A stretch of DNA of 64,000 nt from contig NC_084798.1 in the NCBI RefSeq assembly GCF_963169125.1, forward strand, positions 202,177,481-202,241,480, read 5' to 3'. A model generated the notes under the pieces. That model saw only the letters and a program-made list of their open reading frames with translations. It searched no databases and had not been told where the DNA came from. Below are positions 32,540 through 44,000 of this stretch, piece after piece. How positions within the stretch are numbered: the stretch's first letter is position 1; each line of letters opens with the position of its first letter. Made by a program: the position numbers and the translations under genes. Source of the stretch: Humulus lupulus (Eukaryota; Streptophyta; Magnoliopsida; Rosales; Cannabaceae).

Positions 32540-34640
32540 GTCGTGTTTTAGATTTTTAGCCAAGTGTTTTTCATTTTAAGTTTTGTAGTTTACATTTTGA
32601 AGAGTTGTAGTTTAGATTTTAAGCGTTGCAGTTTACATTTTAAAGGGACATGATTTGGACTTTAAGTCTTGTAGTTTAAATTTTAAGCATTATTTTAAAT
32701 GTAAATCACTAAGCTTTAATTTTAAACAATAACGCTTAAAATTTAATCTACTTGCCTTAAAATTTAATCCGCAAGCCTTAAATGACTTAAAATATGAATC
32801 ATTAAACTTAAATGGCATCAAAATTTAATCCACAAGGTTGAAGTTTTATTCCTTTAGGCTTACATCATAAAAATACTCTTTTAATCTATATATTGTAATG
32901 TGCGAATCTAATACAAAACCTTTATAATTTTAAAATAAATGGCTTAAAATTTAAACCACAATTTATAAATTTGAACCATACGGCTTAAATGGCATCAAAT
33001 TAAAACTACAATATATAAATTTTTATCCATTTAGGCTTAAATTATAGATCAAGTATATTTAAACCCCTAGTTTTGAATTTTTAACCACTAAGCTTTAAAC
33101 TTAAACCACAATGCTTAAAATTTAAACCACTTGCCTTAAAATTTAAACTGCAAGCCTTAAATAGCTTAAAATATGAACCACTAAACTTAAATGGCATTAA
33201 AATTTAATCCCCAAGGTTTAAGTTTTAAATTTAATCCACTAAACTTTGAGTGCTCTCTGGTAAGTCTGTTTCATTGCTTCCTGGAGATTGCCAAACAAAT
33301 GGGATCAGAAATCATAAAACATATAAACCAGTTCAAGTTCAAATCTGACAGACACACTCGAAGGATGATTTTTGCTGTGTAATCATGTTTAGTTGAAAAG
33401 CTCCGTAGCTTGTCAATAGAATATCACCTGCAACTTAGATTCAAAGTCCTTAGGTTACCAATTCATTGAATTGCACTCGTGGTTTAACTCAAGTTCTCCA
33501 GCAACAACCTGCAGCCAAGTAGACAGCATATCTTTAACACTCAGAAAATAATGGGTTGCCTAAAAATTTAAACCCCAAGGCTTCATGGCATCAAATTTTG
33601 AGCCATAATTTATAAATTTTATCCATTAAGCCCTATTTATAATTCAACTCTCTTTAAACCCCTAAGTATTAAACTTAAACCGTTAATCTTTAAATTGAAG
33701 CCACTTGCTTAAGAATTTAAGCCACAAACCAAATGGAATAAAATTTTGAACCCCTAGGCTAAATGACATCAAATTTTCAACCCCATAGCTAAATGACATA
33801 AACTTTTGAACCAAAATTTATGAATTTTTATCCATTCAGCTCTATTTATAATCCAAGTCTCTTTAAAACACAATATTTTAAATTTAAACCCCTAAGCATT
33901 AAATTTAAACCACTTGCTTAAAATTTTAAACCACAATATAAATGGCATCAAATTTTGATCCCCAATGCTAAATGGCATCACAAATTTTGATCCACAAGGC
34001 TAATTGGCATCAAATTTAAACCAAAATTTATAAATTTTTATCCATTAAGATCTATTTATAATCCAAGTCTCTTTAAACCACTAAGTATTAAATTTAAACC
34101 GTTAATCTTTAAATTGAAGCCACTTGCCTAAGAATTTAATCCACAAACCAAATGGATTAAAATTTTGAACCCCTAGGCTAAATGACATCAAACTTTCAAC
34201 CCCATAGCTAAATGACATAAAATTTTGAACCAAAATTTATGACTTTTTATCCATTTAGCTCTATTTATAATCCAAGTATCTTTAAACCACAATATTTTAA
34301 ATTTAAACCACTAAGATTTAAATTTAAACCCCAAAGATTTAAATTTAAACCACTTGCTTAAAATTTTAAACCACAATATAAATGGCATCAAATTTTGATC
34401 CCCAATGCTAAATGGCATCACAAATTTTGATCCACAAAGCTAATTGACAACAAATTTAAACCAAAATTTATAAATTTTTATTCATTAAGTTCTATTTATA
34501 ATCCAAGTCTCTTTATCCAACAATGTTTTAATGTAAACCCCTAAGCTTTAAATTTGAACAACTTTTCTAAAAATTTAAACTACAATCCAAATCGAATCAA
34601 ATATTGAACCCCAACACTAAATGACATCAAATTTAAACCT
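32540..34640. repeat. AT-rich ~200-bp tandem repeat array 1, with an inversion
   Basis: The unit contains AAATTTAAACCACTAAGC, GGCATCAAATTTTGA, AATTTATAAATTTTTATCCA and TATTTATAATCCAAGTCTCT in that order. It is itself built of ~20-bp degenerate subunits around TTTAAATTTAAACCAC. From about 32540 to 32690 the subunits run in reverse (TTGTAGTTTAAATTTTAAGC), and after about 32700 they run forward, so there is a head-to-head inversion point near 32690. A unique segment at 33255-33540 interrupts the array. Confidence 0.8.
33255..33540. other. Unique segment inside the repeat array, probably a captured host fragment
   Basis: About 285 bp of normal-complexity sequence between repeat units. Plus strand gives a short open stretch with LEIAKQMGSEIIKHINQFK; minus strand gives STWLQVVAGELELNHEC after a splice-acceptor-like site. 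I do not recognise either. By analogy with the neighbours it may be another captured exon. Confidence 0.4.
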
Positions 34641-34788
34641 CAATGTATAAATTGTTATCAAATAAGCTATTTTTATAATTATATGTGTGTTGATCTAAAA
34701 TATTGGTTTATGTTATAAAATTGTTTACTTGATCAAACTCATTTTATATTGTGTGAGCATTGTTAAGTTATTCTCTATATAGAAAAGA

Positions 34789-34950
34789 GAGCCGCGGCTC
34801 GCTAAAATTGCAATTAGTTTGCTGTCGCTGAGCGCCGCGTCGCCAAATTGCAATAAAAGTTTACCTTCGCTGGGAGCCGCGGCACTACATTTGCAATAAC
34901 TTTCCTTGTCTGCGCGCTGCGGCTCAATAATAGAGTGCCGCGGCGCGACC
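34789..34950 (+). promoter_or_regulatory. GC-rich palindrome module and TATA box of the MULE ORF at 36329
   Basis: Words: GAGCCGCGGCTC (perfect 12-bp palindrome, 34789-34800), GAGCGCCGCGTCGCC, GGGAGCCGCGGCAC, GCGCGCTGCGGCTC and GTGCCGCGGCGCG (34935 on), with AT-rich spacers that repeat AATTGCAATA. A TATA box TTTATATAC follows at 34966-34974, about 20 bp after the last word. Confidence 0.65.
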
Positions 34951-34974
34951 CCGAGCCCTCTACTTTTTATATAC

Positions 34975-36328
34975 TTTTCTAGATCTCATTTATTCATTAT
35001 TTCAAAACATCATATCCCGTTTTAGGATTCAATCATTTTTTCCGGGTTTACAACTTTTGTGTGTCATCTTGGAAGAAGATTTTCAAGTAAGTATATGTAT
35101 TATAATTCTTATATTAAATCTTGTATGAAGAAGATTCTTTGTTTAGAAAAAATTTATGTTATGATGTTAGTTATTTTAGGGGTGTTTTGTTGTTAGTAGA
35201 GGAACTTTTATATTTGTTTAAATTGTTGTTTGTTTCTTAGTTTTTGTTGATTACTGCATTTTATGTTTAAGTTTTTGGGCATTACATTGTTGGAAATCAA
35301 GTATTGAAGGTTGTTTTATTAGTGTGCTCACCAAGTGTTTGTGAAATTGACTCAATGAGGTTCTATGTCATAATTTCAATATTTTTGGTCTCGTAATTAT
35401 TTTTGGCCTAGATAGAAAAGGTTTAAAATGCAACGTTGTGGCATAAGGAAACGAAAAGAGACAAACATGTATTGAATGAGAAGAAGACATTTGAGTTTTC
35501 TAGATTATTTAAACCAAAGAAAAAAAAAAATTTAAAATTGTTTGATTGAATCGTATAAAACAACATATACGATATGAGACTGTGAGTATTATTTGAGGTT
35601 GCTATAGAATCTCTTTCACTGATAAATTAAAAATATTTTACATGAATATATTCTTTAAACCAAAGAAAACATTGCTTCTTTGATTTCTAAGGTTCGAAGC
35701 ATTGAAACTAATAAAAAAACAAAACAAATGTTCATATATTATAATGAATAATAATAAACAGTCTTTTAGTGTAGAAGCTAAGAACCCATTTCCTGTATAA
35801 AGCTGCAATAGAGAAATTAAAAACATTAGTATTTCAAAGATCAATCATGATACATAAGAATTCGTAATATATGGTCAAATTTTCAAGAATCATACTAGCA
35901 ATCTACTTTCTTTACTTCCAAATTACATTTTATGATATTTTCTAAGCAGAAGATGATAATTGTAAATTATATGAAACATAATTATGTTTAGGAGAATTAT
36001 ATGTTGTGAGCTCATTGATTGCTTGTAGAATTATATGTATTGGAGAATTATATGTTCTGAGCATACGATCTGTCTCCACCTTATAATTACACATTAAAGC
36101 ACATTGCTTGCTTTTTATGTCTTGGAGAATTATATGTTGTGAGCTTATTGCTTGCTTTTTTTATCACCCCTAATTTTTTTTAGGCAATTCAATATTATAT
36201 ATATGTGAGTTATTATAAATATAAATATATGCCTATTTGATGATTATTCAATGTTTTCACATCATTGTTTTGGTATTGTATTTTGTAGGCTATTTTGAAG
36301 AAATATTTTTTTGGCATATCTTGTGCAA
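34975..36328 (+). other. Probable leader and 5' UTR intron of the MULE ORF
   Basis: A short leader runs from below the TATA box to a good donor TTTTCAA|GTAAGT (35086/35087). A good acceptor TATTTTGTAG|GC (36288/36289) lies 40 bases before the ATG at 36329. The intron would be about 1.2 kb and has no coding domain. Confidence 0.5.
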
Positions 36329-37540
36329 ATGGCTCCTAAAAAGAAACCAAAGGGATCTACTGAAGCTTCTACTTCTAGGGCTAAAAATCCAAAGTTTAAC
36401 TCAGATAAGTTTGTTAGTGAAGAAGCTGAAAAGAGATTCGATAGTATGCGAGCAAAGAAAGTATTGGGTGAACGAGGCATGGAATTCGATTCTAGGCTAA
36501 AAAATGATCCAATTTACAATAGTATTCTTGTTAATATTGAGCAGAGGGGGTGGAAGACTTTAGTTCAAGTACCTTATGGAGGAATAAAACAATTGGTAAT
36601 AGAATTTTATGCTAATCTTTCGGAGTCCCGCAAAAATAAATGTTTTGTTCGTGGAACATGGGTGCCTTTCGATATTAATACTATAAATGGTATTTTCAAG
36701 TTGGTTACCTTAGATCCTGAGGAGGACGAGTATGTAAAATTTATAGAAGGACAAATTGATTTTGGTGCTGTGATAAATTGCTTGTGTAAACCAGGCTCTC
36801 AATGGGTTATGTCTAATGGGAAACCTCGACATTTGATGAAAGCAGATATGACAAAAGAAGCCACTGCTTGGACTTATTTTGTGTGTGCAAATCTTCTTCC
36901 AGTTTCTCATGTATCCTCTATTATTGTTGAGCGTGTACTACTTATTTATGCCATTATGGAGGGGTACACAATTGACATTGGAAAAGTGATCAATACTAGC
37001 CTCAAACGTTTTGGACGGGGAGGCACAACAGGAGGTTTGGGACATGCATCCACTGTTACAACGTTGTGTCAAAATGCTGACACTCCATCATGGACAGATG
37101 ACCTCTATGTTAGGGCTATTCCTACTATTACTGCTGTTATGGTGAATGCATATGGTGAACAAACGGTTAAACGGTTAGCAAGAGCTAATTTAGCAGGTGC
37201 CATACCAGAGGAGAATGAGGAAGAAGAGATTGAACCTATGGCAGAGGATGCACATGTTCGTATCACTCCCCCTACAGATCCATATATGCAGTTCTTAGCT
37301 CAACAAAACTCTCATATCATTCAACAAAATGATTTTATATATCGGCAAAATTTGCATTTGCTGCAGTACTATGCCCAACGTAGTCAATATGATGCAGATC
37401 ACACTACCCATATCAACTCTTTGCTTGGGCGCTGGGACCAAAATCAACAAGATCCTATCTTCTTTCAGCAGCCACCACTTTTCCCACCATTTGATTCCCA
37501 GCCACCATATCCTCAACATCCACCGCAACCCCCACACTAG
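36329..37540 (+). CDS. Putative plant transposon protein (PF20167-type), intact ORF
   Basis: A 403-residue protein beginning MAPKKKPKGS at ATG 36329; an upstream in-frame TTG is not used because it falls in the leader next to a splice acceptor. The basic N-terminus (KKKPKG) could be a nuclear signal. Residues about 25-230 (KFVSEEAEKRFDSM, RGWKTLVQVPYGGI, VRGTWVPFDINTINGIF, TKEATAWTYFVCANLLPVSH) have the layout of the domain called 'putative plant transposon protein', found in MULE-type and related transposons; its biochemical role is unknown. An acidic stretch EENEEEEIEP and a His/Gln/Pro-rich tail follow. It has no stop or frameshift, unlike every other transposon gene here, and it has its own promoter module and leader intron. 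It may be the only expressible product of the element. Confidence 0.75.
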   Translation: MAPKKKPKGSTEASTSRAKNPKFNSDKFVSEEAEKRFDSMRAKKVLGERGMEFDSRLKNDPIYNSILVNIEQRGWKTLVQVPYGGIKQLVIEFYANLSESRKNKCFVRGTWVPFDINTINGIFKLVTLDPEEDEYVKFIEGQIDFGAVINCLCKPGSQWVMSNGKPRHLMKADMTKEATAWTYFVCANLLPVSHVSSIIVERVLLIYAIMEGYTIDIGKVINTSLKRFGRGGTTGGLGHASTVTTLCQNADTPSWTDDLYVRAIPTITAVMVNAYGEQTVKRLARANLAGAIPEENEEEEIEPMAEDAHVRITPPTDPYMQFLAQQNSHIIQQNDFIYRQNLHLLQYYAQRSQYDADHTTHINSLLGRWDQNQQDPIFFQQPPLFPPFDSQPPYPQHPPQPPH

Positions 37541-38145
37541 TTTATTGGTCAGCTCGTTGATTTGTTTTATTTACTTTTTATAACTAACGTAGGTCTCTCA
37601 CTTTAGATGCCTAGGAGGGCAGAAGCTAATGTAATGACCTGAATTTAATATTTATGATATGAACAATTTATGCTTGTTCTTAAATATCCTTTTTAACTGT
37701 CTAGTAACGGTTAATCCAAAATTCTCTTTCTATTTTTATCAGTTGCCAAGAAGATCAATTCCCAGAGACCCCTGAGATTTTTCCCATTCACATGCTGTGT
37801 TATTATTTTACTTCTCTTGTTAGGCCAATTCATTTTCAACTTTCTTTTTCTCTTATCTAGTAGTACTACTATACCCTTTTGTTTCAAGATTAATTAGAGT
37901 TTTGAGATACCTACATAAACTTAATATGAATCCCAATACCAAGAGTATAGACTTATCGGTACTATGTTTTTGCTTACATAGCAAACCCGAGAACCCCTTT
38001 TTCAACCACACTCAATGCTCTCAAAAGTCTCAACTAAACAATGAAGATAAATGAACTAAAATCCACTAAAGATCAATGATCATACCATTGTAAAACAAAA
38101 GACAAAAGACAAGAAAGATCAAACTAGTTCTTGAACTTGTTATTA
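37541..38145. other. 3' flank of the MULE ORF, nothing recognised
   Basis: A likely 3' UTR of the upstream ORF followed by normal-complexity DNA without a convincing frame. It leads directly into the oligopeptide transporter fragment. Confidence 0.4.
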
Positions 38146-38292
38146 CCTAAACAACAAACATGAGTTTGGGGGATCTTCATGTAGTGGACTGATTTGAAGT
38201 CACCAAGGAACATAAGAGCTTCTGACATGCTGATATAAGGACTAACAGGTCTTGAAGGCCACATTAGAAAGAGTCCTCCCAGGGTATATATA
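38146..38292 (-). pseudogene. Captured fragment of an oligopeptide transporter (OPT family)
   Basis: Minus strand: YPGRTLSNVAFKT, then in another frame YISMSEALMFLGDFK and HYMKIP, then KLMFVV and TAG at what looks like an exon end (GT follows). The order PGR...FK...YISMSQAL.FL.DFK.GHYMKIPP is characteristic of plant OPT peptide transporters. One frameshift and one stop are visible. About 50 residues only, so it is a relic. Confidence 0.75.
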
Positions 38293-38394
38293 TGTAACCA
38301 ATGATCCACTATGTAATGAATAACAAGTTATATACAAAACCAAATCCATGGTTAATTTTTTCAAGTCAAGAGTTTGAGCATGACTTTACCATGT

Positions 38395-40060
38395 TTAAAT
38401 TTAAACCACTTGCCTAAACCTTTAAACCACAATCCAAAAGGCATCAAATTTTGATCCACAAGGCTGAATGGAATCAAATTTTGAACCACAACTCTAAATG
38501 GAATCAAATTTTAAAACATAATTTATAAATTTTTTTGTTAAGCTCTATTTATAATCCTAGTCTCTTTAGACAACAATGACTTAAATTTTGATCCTCAAGG
38601 CTAAATGGCTTCAAATTTTGAACCATAATTTATAAATTTTTAATCATTAAGCTATATTTATAATCCAAGTCTCTATAAACCACAATGTTTTTAATTTAAA
38701 CCGCTAAGCTTTAAATTTAAACCACTTGTATAAGAGTTTAAACCACAAACCAAATGGCATCAAATTTTGAAACCCTGAGCTAAATGGCATAAAATTTTGA
38801 ACCACAAGGCTAAATATCATCAAATTTTGATCCAAAATTTATGAATTTTTATCCATTCAGCTCTATTCATAATCAAAGCCTCTTTTACCCTCAATGTTAG
38901 GAATTTTAAACCATTAAGCTTTAAATTTAAACCACTAAGGTTTAAATTTAAACCACTTGCCTAAATCTTTAAACCACATTCCAAAAGGCATCAAATTTTG
39001 ATCAACAAGGCTTAATGGTATATAATTTTATTCATTAACCTCTCTTAATAATCCAAGTTTCTTTAAACCACAATAATTTAAGTTTAAACTAGTGAGCTTT
39101 AAATTTAAACTCCTAAGCTTTAAATTTAAACCATTTGCCTAGAAATTTAAACCATAAAGCAATTGGCATCAAATTTTGAACCACATGGCTAAATGACACC
39201 AAATTTAAATCACAATTTATAAATTTTTATCCATTAAGCTCTATTTATAATCCAAGTCTCTTTAAACCACAACCTTTTAAATTTAACCACTAAACTTTAA
39301 ATTTAAACCCCTATCTTTAGATTTAAACCAATTGCTTAAAAAATTTGAACCACAAGGCTAAATGCATCAAATTTTGAATTACAAGGCTAATTAGTATCAA
39401 TTTTTGATCCATTATTTATAAATTTTTATCCATTAAGCTCTATTTATAATCCAATTTTCTTTAAACCAAAATGTTTTAAATTTAAACCCCTAATTTTTAA
39501 ATTTAAACAACTCCTGTAAAAATTTAAACCCCAAACCAAATGGCATCAAATTTTGTATCCCAAAGCTAAATGGCATCTCATTTAAACCACAATTTGATAA
39601 TTTTTTATCCATCAAGCCTTAATTATAAATTAAGACCACTTAATCCACAATATTTTAAATTTAAACCACTAAGATTTTAGATGTATACCCCAAGGCTTAA
39701 AATTTAAACCACTTGCCTGAAAATTTAAACCACAAGACTTGGATAGCTTAAAACATGAGCCTAATGGTTTAAAATTTACGCAACAATTTACAATTTTTTT
39801 ATGCTTTTAAGCTTAAATTATAAACCTTGTATCTTTAAACCCCTAGGTTTGAAATTTAAACCACGAGGCTTGAAATTTGAACCACTTGCCTTAAAATTTA
39901 AACCCCTAATCTTAAATGGCATCCAAATTTAATCCTCAAAGTTTAGGCTTATATCATAAACATTGTCTTTTTAACCATTATGTTTAAAATTTAAACCAAC
40001 ACCCTTTAAATTTAAAACATATTGTTTTATTGGTTAAAAATTTAGACCCCAAGTTGTGAT
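38395..40060. repeat. AT-rich ~200-bp tandem repeat array 2
   Basis: Same unit and same orientation as array 1. The phrase TTTATAATCCAAG recurs at about 38548, 38657, 38863, 39042, 39242 and 39443; full-length units are near 200 bp and shorter ones are partly deleted. It ends with a poly-A run just before the GC module at 40105. Confidence 0.8.
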
Positions 40061-40104
40061 TGGCAAAAAAAAAAAAAAATTATATATTTTGTTATATGTG
40101 TTCA

Positions 40105-40257
40105 CTGTGCGCCGCGGCCCATATATTTTCGAGCCGCGGCGCACAGCTACATAAAATTGCTTTATTTTTAACCCGCCGGCGCGCCGCGGCTCTAGCCTTC
40201 CTTTTTATGCGCGCCGCAGTGCGATGATTAGATCAAAAACCCGCGGCACATTCTTCA
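40105..40257 (+). promoter_or_regulatory. GC-rich palindrome module of the Ulp1 gene, with perfect hairpin
   Basis: A perfect inverted repeat: CTGTGCGCCGCGGC at 40105-40118 and its complement GCCGCGGCGCACAG at 40133-40146, with a 14-base loop. Further words: GCCGGCGCGCCGCGGC, GCGCGCCGCAGTGC and CCCGCGGCAC. A TATA-like TATTTATATTA follows at about 40293, then a leader leading to the ATG at 41053. Confidence 0.65.
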
Positions 40258-40303
40258 CATGCCCAAAGTGTGTTGTATTATAACCCCTTACGTATTTATA
40301 TTA

Positions 40304-41052
40304 TTTTTATATTTTCAGTGTTTTCACAAATCATTCGTAGCTCTAAACTCATTATCTTCTTCTCCATTTTCAACATTTCATTTATAGCTTTGGTTTGACC
40401 CTCCCTTTATGAGGACAACCATTATTTTTTTGATCGTCCATATTCGAAGCTATTAGAGGATTTTGAGCTGAAGTTGAGCTTCTAACAAGGTATTTTCAAT
40501 GTTTTCTTGCAAATTTATTCTGTGTTTTTTTTTGCAATCTTAATTGAAAATTAAAATTTAACAATGTTAACAGATGCAACTAACTGTAAAATATATTATG
40601 TATTTTTTTCGTTGTATATATATATATATGTATTCATTGTTTCACTTAACTTATCCATGCATCCAATAATGATTATTTTAATGCTTTGATTTTAGTTCAT
40701 TATCATGCATTGTATATGTTTGACAAAATACTTAAACTAAAATTCAATTGTATAGTATTAAGAATAAGGATTTTATTATTCTTTTGTTGAATTGATTTTC
40801 ATGCCTTGTAAGTATTTGACAAAATGTCTTAACTAAATTGCAGTTTGTATAATCCTCAGAATATGCGATTTTGATTCAATATTATCATATTTATAGGACA
40901 TTAAATTCCATGATTAAATGTATGAAAATGACTTCAATATTATGTGTTTTGTTTGTTCTTTTTTTTTATATATATATATATATTTTTTAAAGCTAGAAGT
41001 GTTATTTTAAAAACATGTTGTTTATATCTTTTGCTTGTTTTTTATGTAAGAT
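40304..41052 (+). other. Probable leader and 5' UTR intron of the Ulp1 gene
   Basis: A leader follows the TATA-like site; a donor CAAG|GTATTTTC lies near 40490 and an acceptor TTTATGTAAG just before the ATG at 41053. T-rich, no coding domain, with TA microsatellites near 40615 and 40970. Confidence 0.4.
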
Positions 41053-44000
41053 ATGGCAAAGAAAGCTCGTATCACGAAGAACAATAGGAAATCAGGTTAT
41101 TATCATAAAAATTTGAATGTTTTCAAGGTAATTTTACATTGTTTATATTTTTTTCTTTATTTGCTTAAAAAAAGGAAAATAATGTTTTCGATTGAATTAT
41201 TTGTTTTCTATTTTTTTTTTTATTTTTATGTGCAGAATTTAAGTCCAAATAAGCTGATTTTTGCTAAGAATCAAATTAAAGTTAATTTTCAAGATCATCA
41301 ACTCAATTTCCGTTGTATCGAGAATTCTCTAACTGATGCTCAATTTGAAAAGTTAAAGGATTCATGCTTGGGATTTCTCTTAGATATTAATAGTAACCTA
41401 AAAGTTTGTTCCATGATTGTTCAATCTCTAATTCTTCATGAGGAGGGTAGCTCTAGTAGACAAGACATCTGAATGAACTTTGGAGGGAAAAGAGCAAAGT
41501 GTGGAATTGAAGAATTTGCTCTAATAACTGGTCTAAATTGTTCCCAGCTTCCTACTGATGTTGATCATAGTGTTCAACCCAATAGATTAATGGAAAAGTA
41601 CTTCTCTGGGAAATCATCAATCTCAAGAAATGACTTGAAAAACCTTCTCATGTCTTCAAAAATAGATGACGAAGATGCCGTTAAGATAGCTAAAGTACAT
41701 ATTGTGCAAAACATTTTAGAAAGTAAAAGAGGTGACAGGTTTATTGATAATTTTGTTTTGAAATTGGTTGATGATGAACAAAAGTTTGAGAATTATCCAT
41801 GGGGTCGTCGTTCGTTCAATGAAACTATTGGGAGTATTTCAAGTGTTTTGGATTTGCAAAAAAACAATTATGAGTTGTGCGGCTTCCCTGTGGCTTTCCA
41901 AGTGTGGGGTTATGAGGTTATTCCATCATTGGGATCTTTGTTTGGCGCTCGTATAAGTTCAAAAATCCCTAGAATCTTAAATTGGAAGTCAACTAAAGTG
42001 AATAATCTCCGATCAATTTGGTCTAAAGTTTTCCAAAAATCAAAAGTACGTATTCATATATATATTTATATTTTTAGTATTGTTCTTCAATTAATTTCAA
42101 TTGTTGTACTGTTAACAATTTGTTTTGTTCATTGATTTTCTTATTTTTATGTATATAGGTTGATTATGTTTGTTTGTCTCCATCTAGTGCGGAAAAAGAG
42201 TCATTACACCTTAATGGTATGTTTACTGACACAGTAATTCTTGAAAGAGGAATATACATGGATGCAAACAATCCCCCCTCAATGATGAGTAACAAGACAA
42301 AAAGTAGCTCAATTGATGAAGAAATTATTTCAATATTGAAGGTATATTTATATTATCTACTATTTTTTCATAATTTAATAATGTATGTTCTTTTTTTTTG
42401 TCATTTTTGTTTAGGACTTGCGGTTTATATTTTAGTATATTTTGTTTTCTTTTTTTTTTCTAATTTGTTCTATCACCTATGATTTTTTTCCTAGGAGCTC
42501 AAAGAGGAGATCATTGAAATAAAAAAAGATATTGTTGAAATTAAAAGTGGAATTGGTCAGATTAATATATGCATGGCACAAGTTGATGAGAGAACGAAAG
42601 ATACAAATGCCATGAAGAAACAAATAGAAGATTATGAACAACTAATTAAGAAATTTGTGAAACAAAATGATTTAAAGAAATGCATACATGAAGAAGGAGA
42701 ACAAGTGAAAGAGATAAGCAAAAAACGATTGAAATATGTGCAAGATTCCAAAGTTTCAGAGAAAACAAGAAAGTTATCTGCTCAAGAGGATTTGCAAGCA
42801 TGCATAAATGATTTGTTAAGTGGTGAAATACTTCTAAGTAGTCCTGAATGTGTTCCTCAACCAAAGGTACAAATTTAAAATATTACCTATTTTTCAATAA
42901 AGTTTTGTGTTAAATTTCATTTAATTATCATGTTCTTAATTTTCATCTTTTATTATTTGTAGGAATGCATGAATTTTGCAAGCAATGCCCCTATTGAACA
43001 AAGAGAAAATTATAATAAGAGGAGCATACGTGGCAAGCAACCACCAAATATTTCTAAAATTTTAGAGAAAATAAAAAAACCTTCTACACTGTTGAGATCA
43101 ACTGGCGAGATTGTTCCTAGCAATCCAAAATGCATTCCTCCTTCTCTGTCAATTGTAAAAAGTGCCCGACAAGTATAAACTTTGAATTTGATGATACTTG
43201 CATAAACATGTATTAATTTTTTTTTATTTTTAATTGTAGTTGCTGATTTTTTCATATGTAGGTTGTCAATGAAAAATTCTATCAAAAGGAAGAAAATATT
43301 GCAAAGAACTTAGAGGAATAGAAGAGCAAAAAAAAGTAAAAGAAGAGAAGCAAATGAAAAGTGATCATGACGATTCAAGTGCAATCATGGCTTCCCCCCC
43401 CCCCCCCCCCCCCCCCATCTATGACAACTATTGTCGAACCAAGTGAATTGCTTTGTTCTTCTGTGAACTCTACAGAAGCAAAGAATACTTGTCATTTCTT
43501 AGGCAGATTTCCATTTGAGAGTGAATATGAAGTTATGCCTGATCCAGAAGCAATTTCGTTCTTCTTGGAGTGGTACACTCATGGTATGAATAAGAAAAGG
43601 TAAATGAATTGCGTTTGTGTTTTCTTTTCAATTTTTTTTATTATTCTAAATATATATCTTTTTATAAATGTTTGTTGATTTTGTAGAAGTAAATCATCTC
43701 CATATGCGGCATTTCATGCCAAATTAAAATCACCTTTATCATTGGGAGGTATAGAAATTGACAACAAAAAGTGGTTCTTTGATTTGTGTGATGCAGAAGG
43801 TCTCATCAGTAACGATGTAAGATTTTATACTATCTAGCATTTATTATTATATTGTGCATACTTTAGATTGTTTTCATTTTCAATTTTGTTATGTTATAAT
43901 TGGATTATATATTTTATGTTTTTTTTATATATTTTTTTTGCAGCATATTGATATATCTTTTTACTATTTGCGAAAGAAGGCATTGTCTCATACTTGTTAT

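Noticed and set aside
42174..42482. Plus-strand frame running through an intron of the Ulp1 gene
   Set aside because: Clear donor at 42341 and acceptor at 42494; the hydrophobic tail is translated intron.
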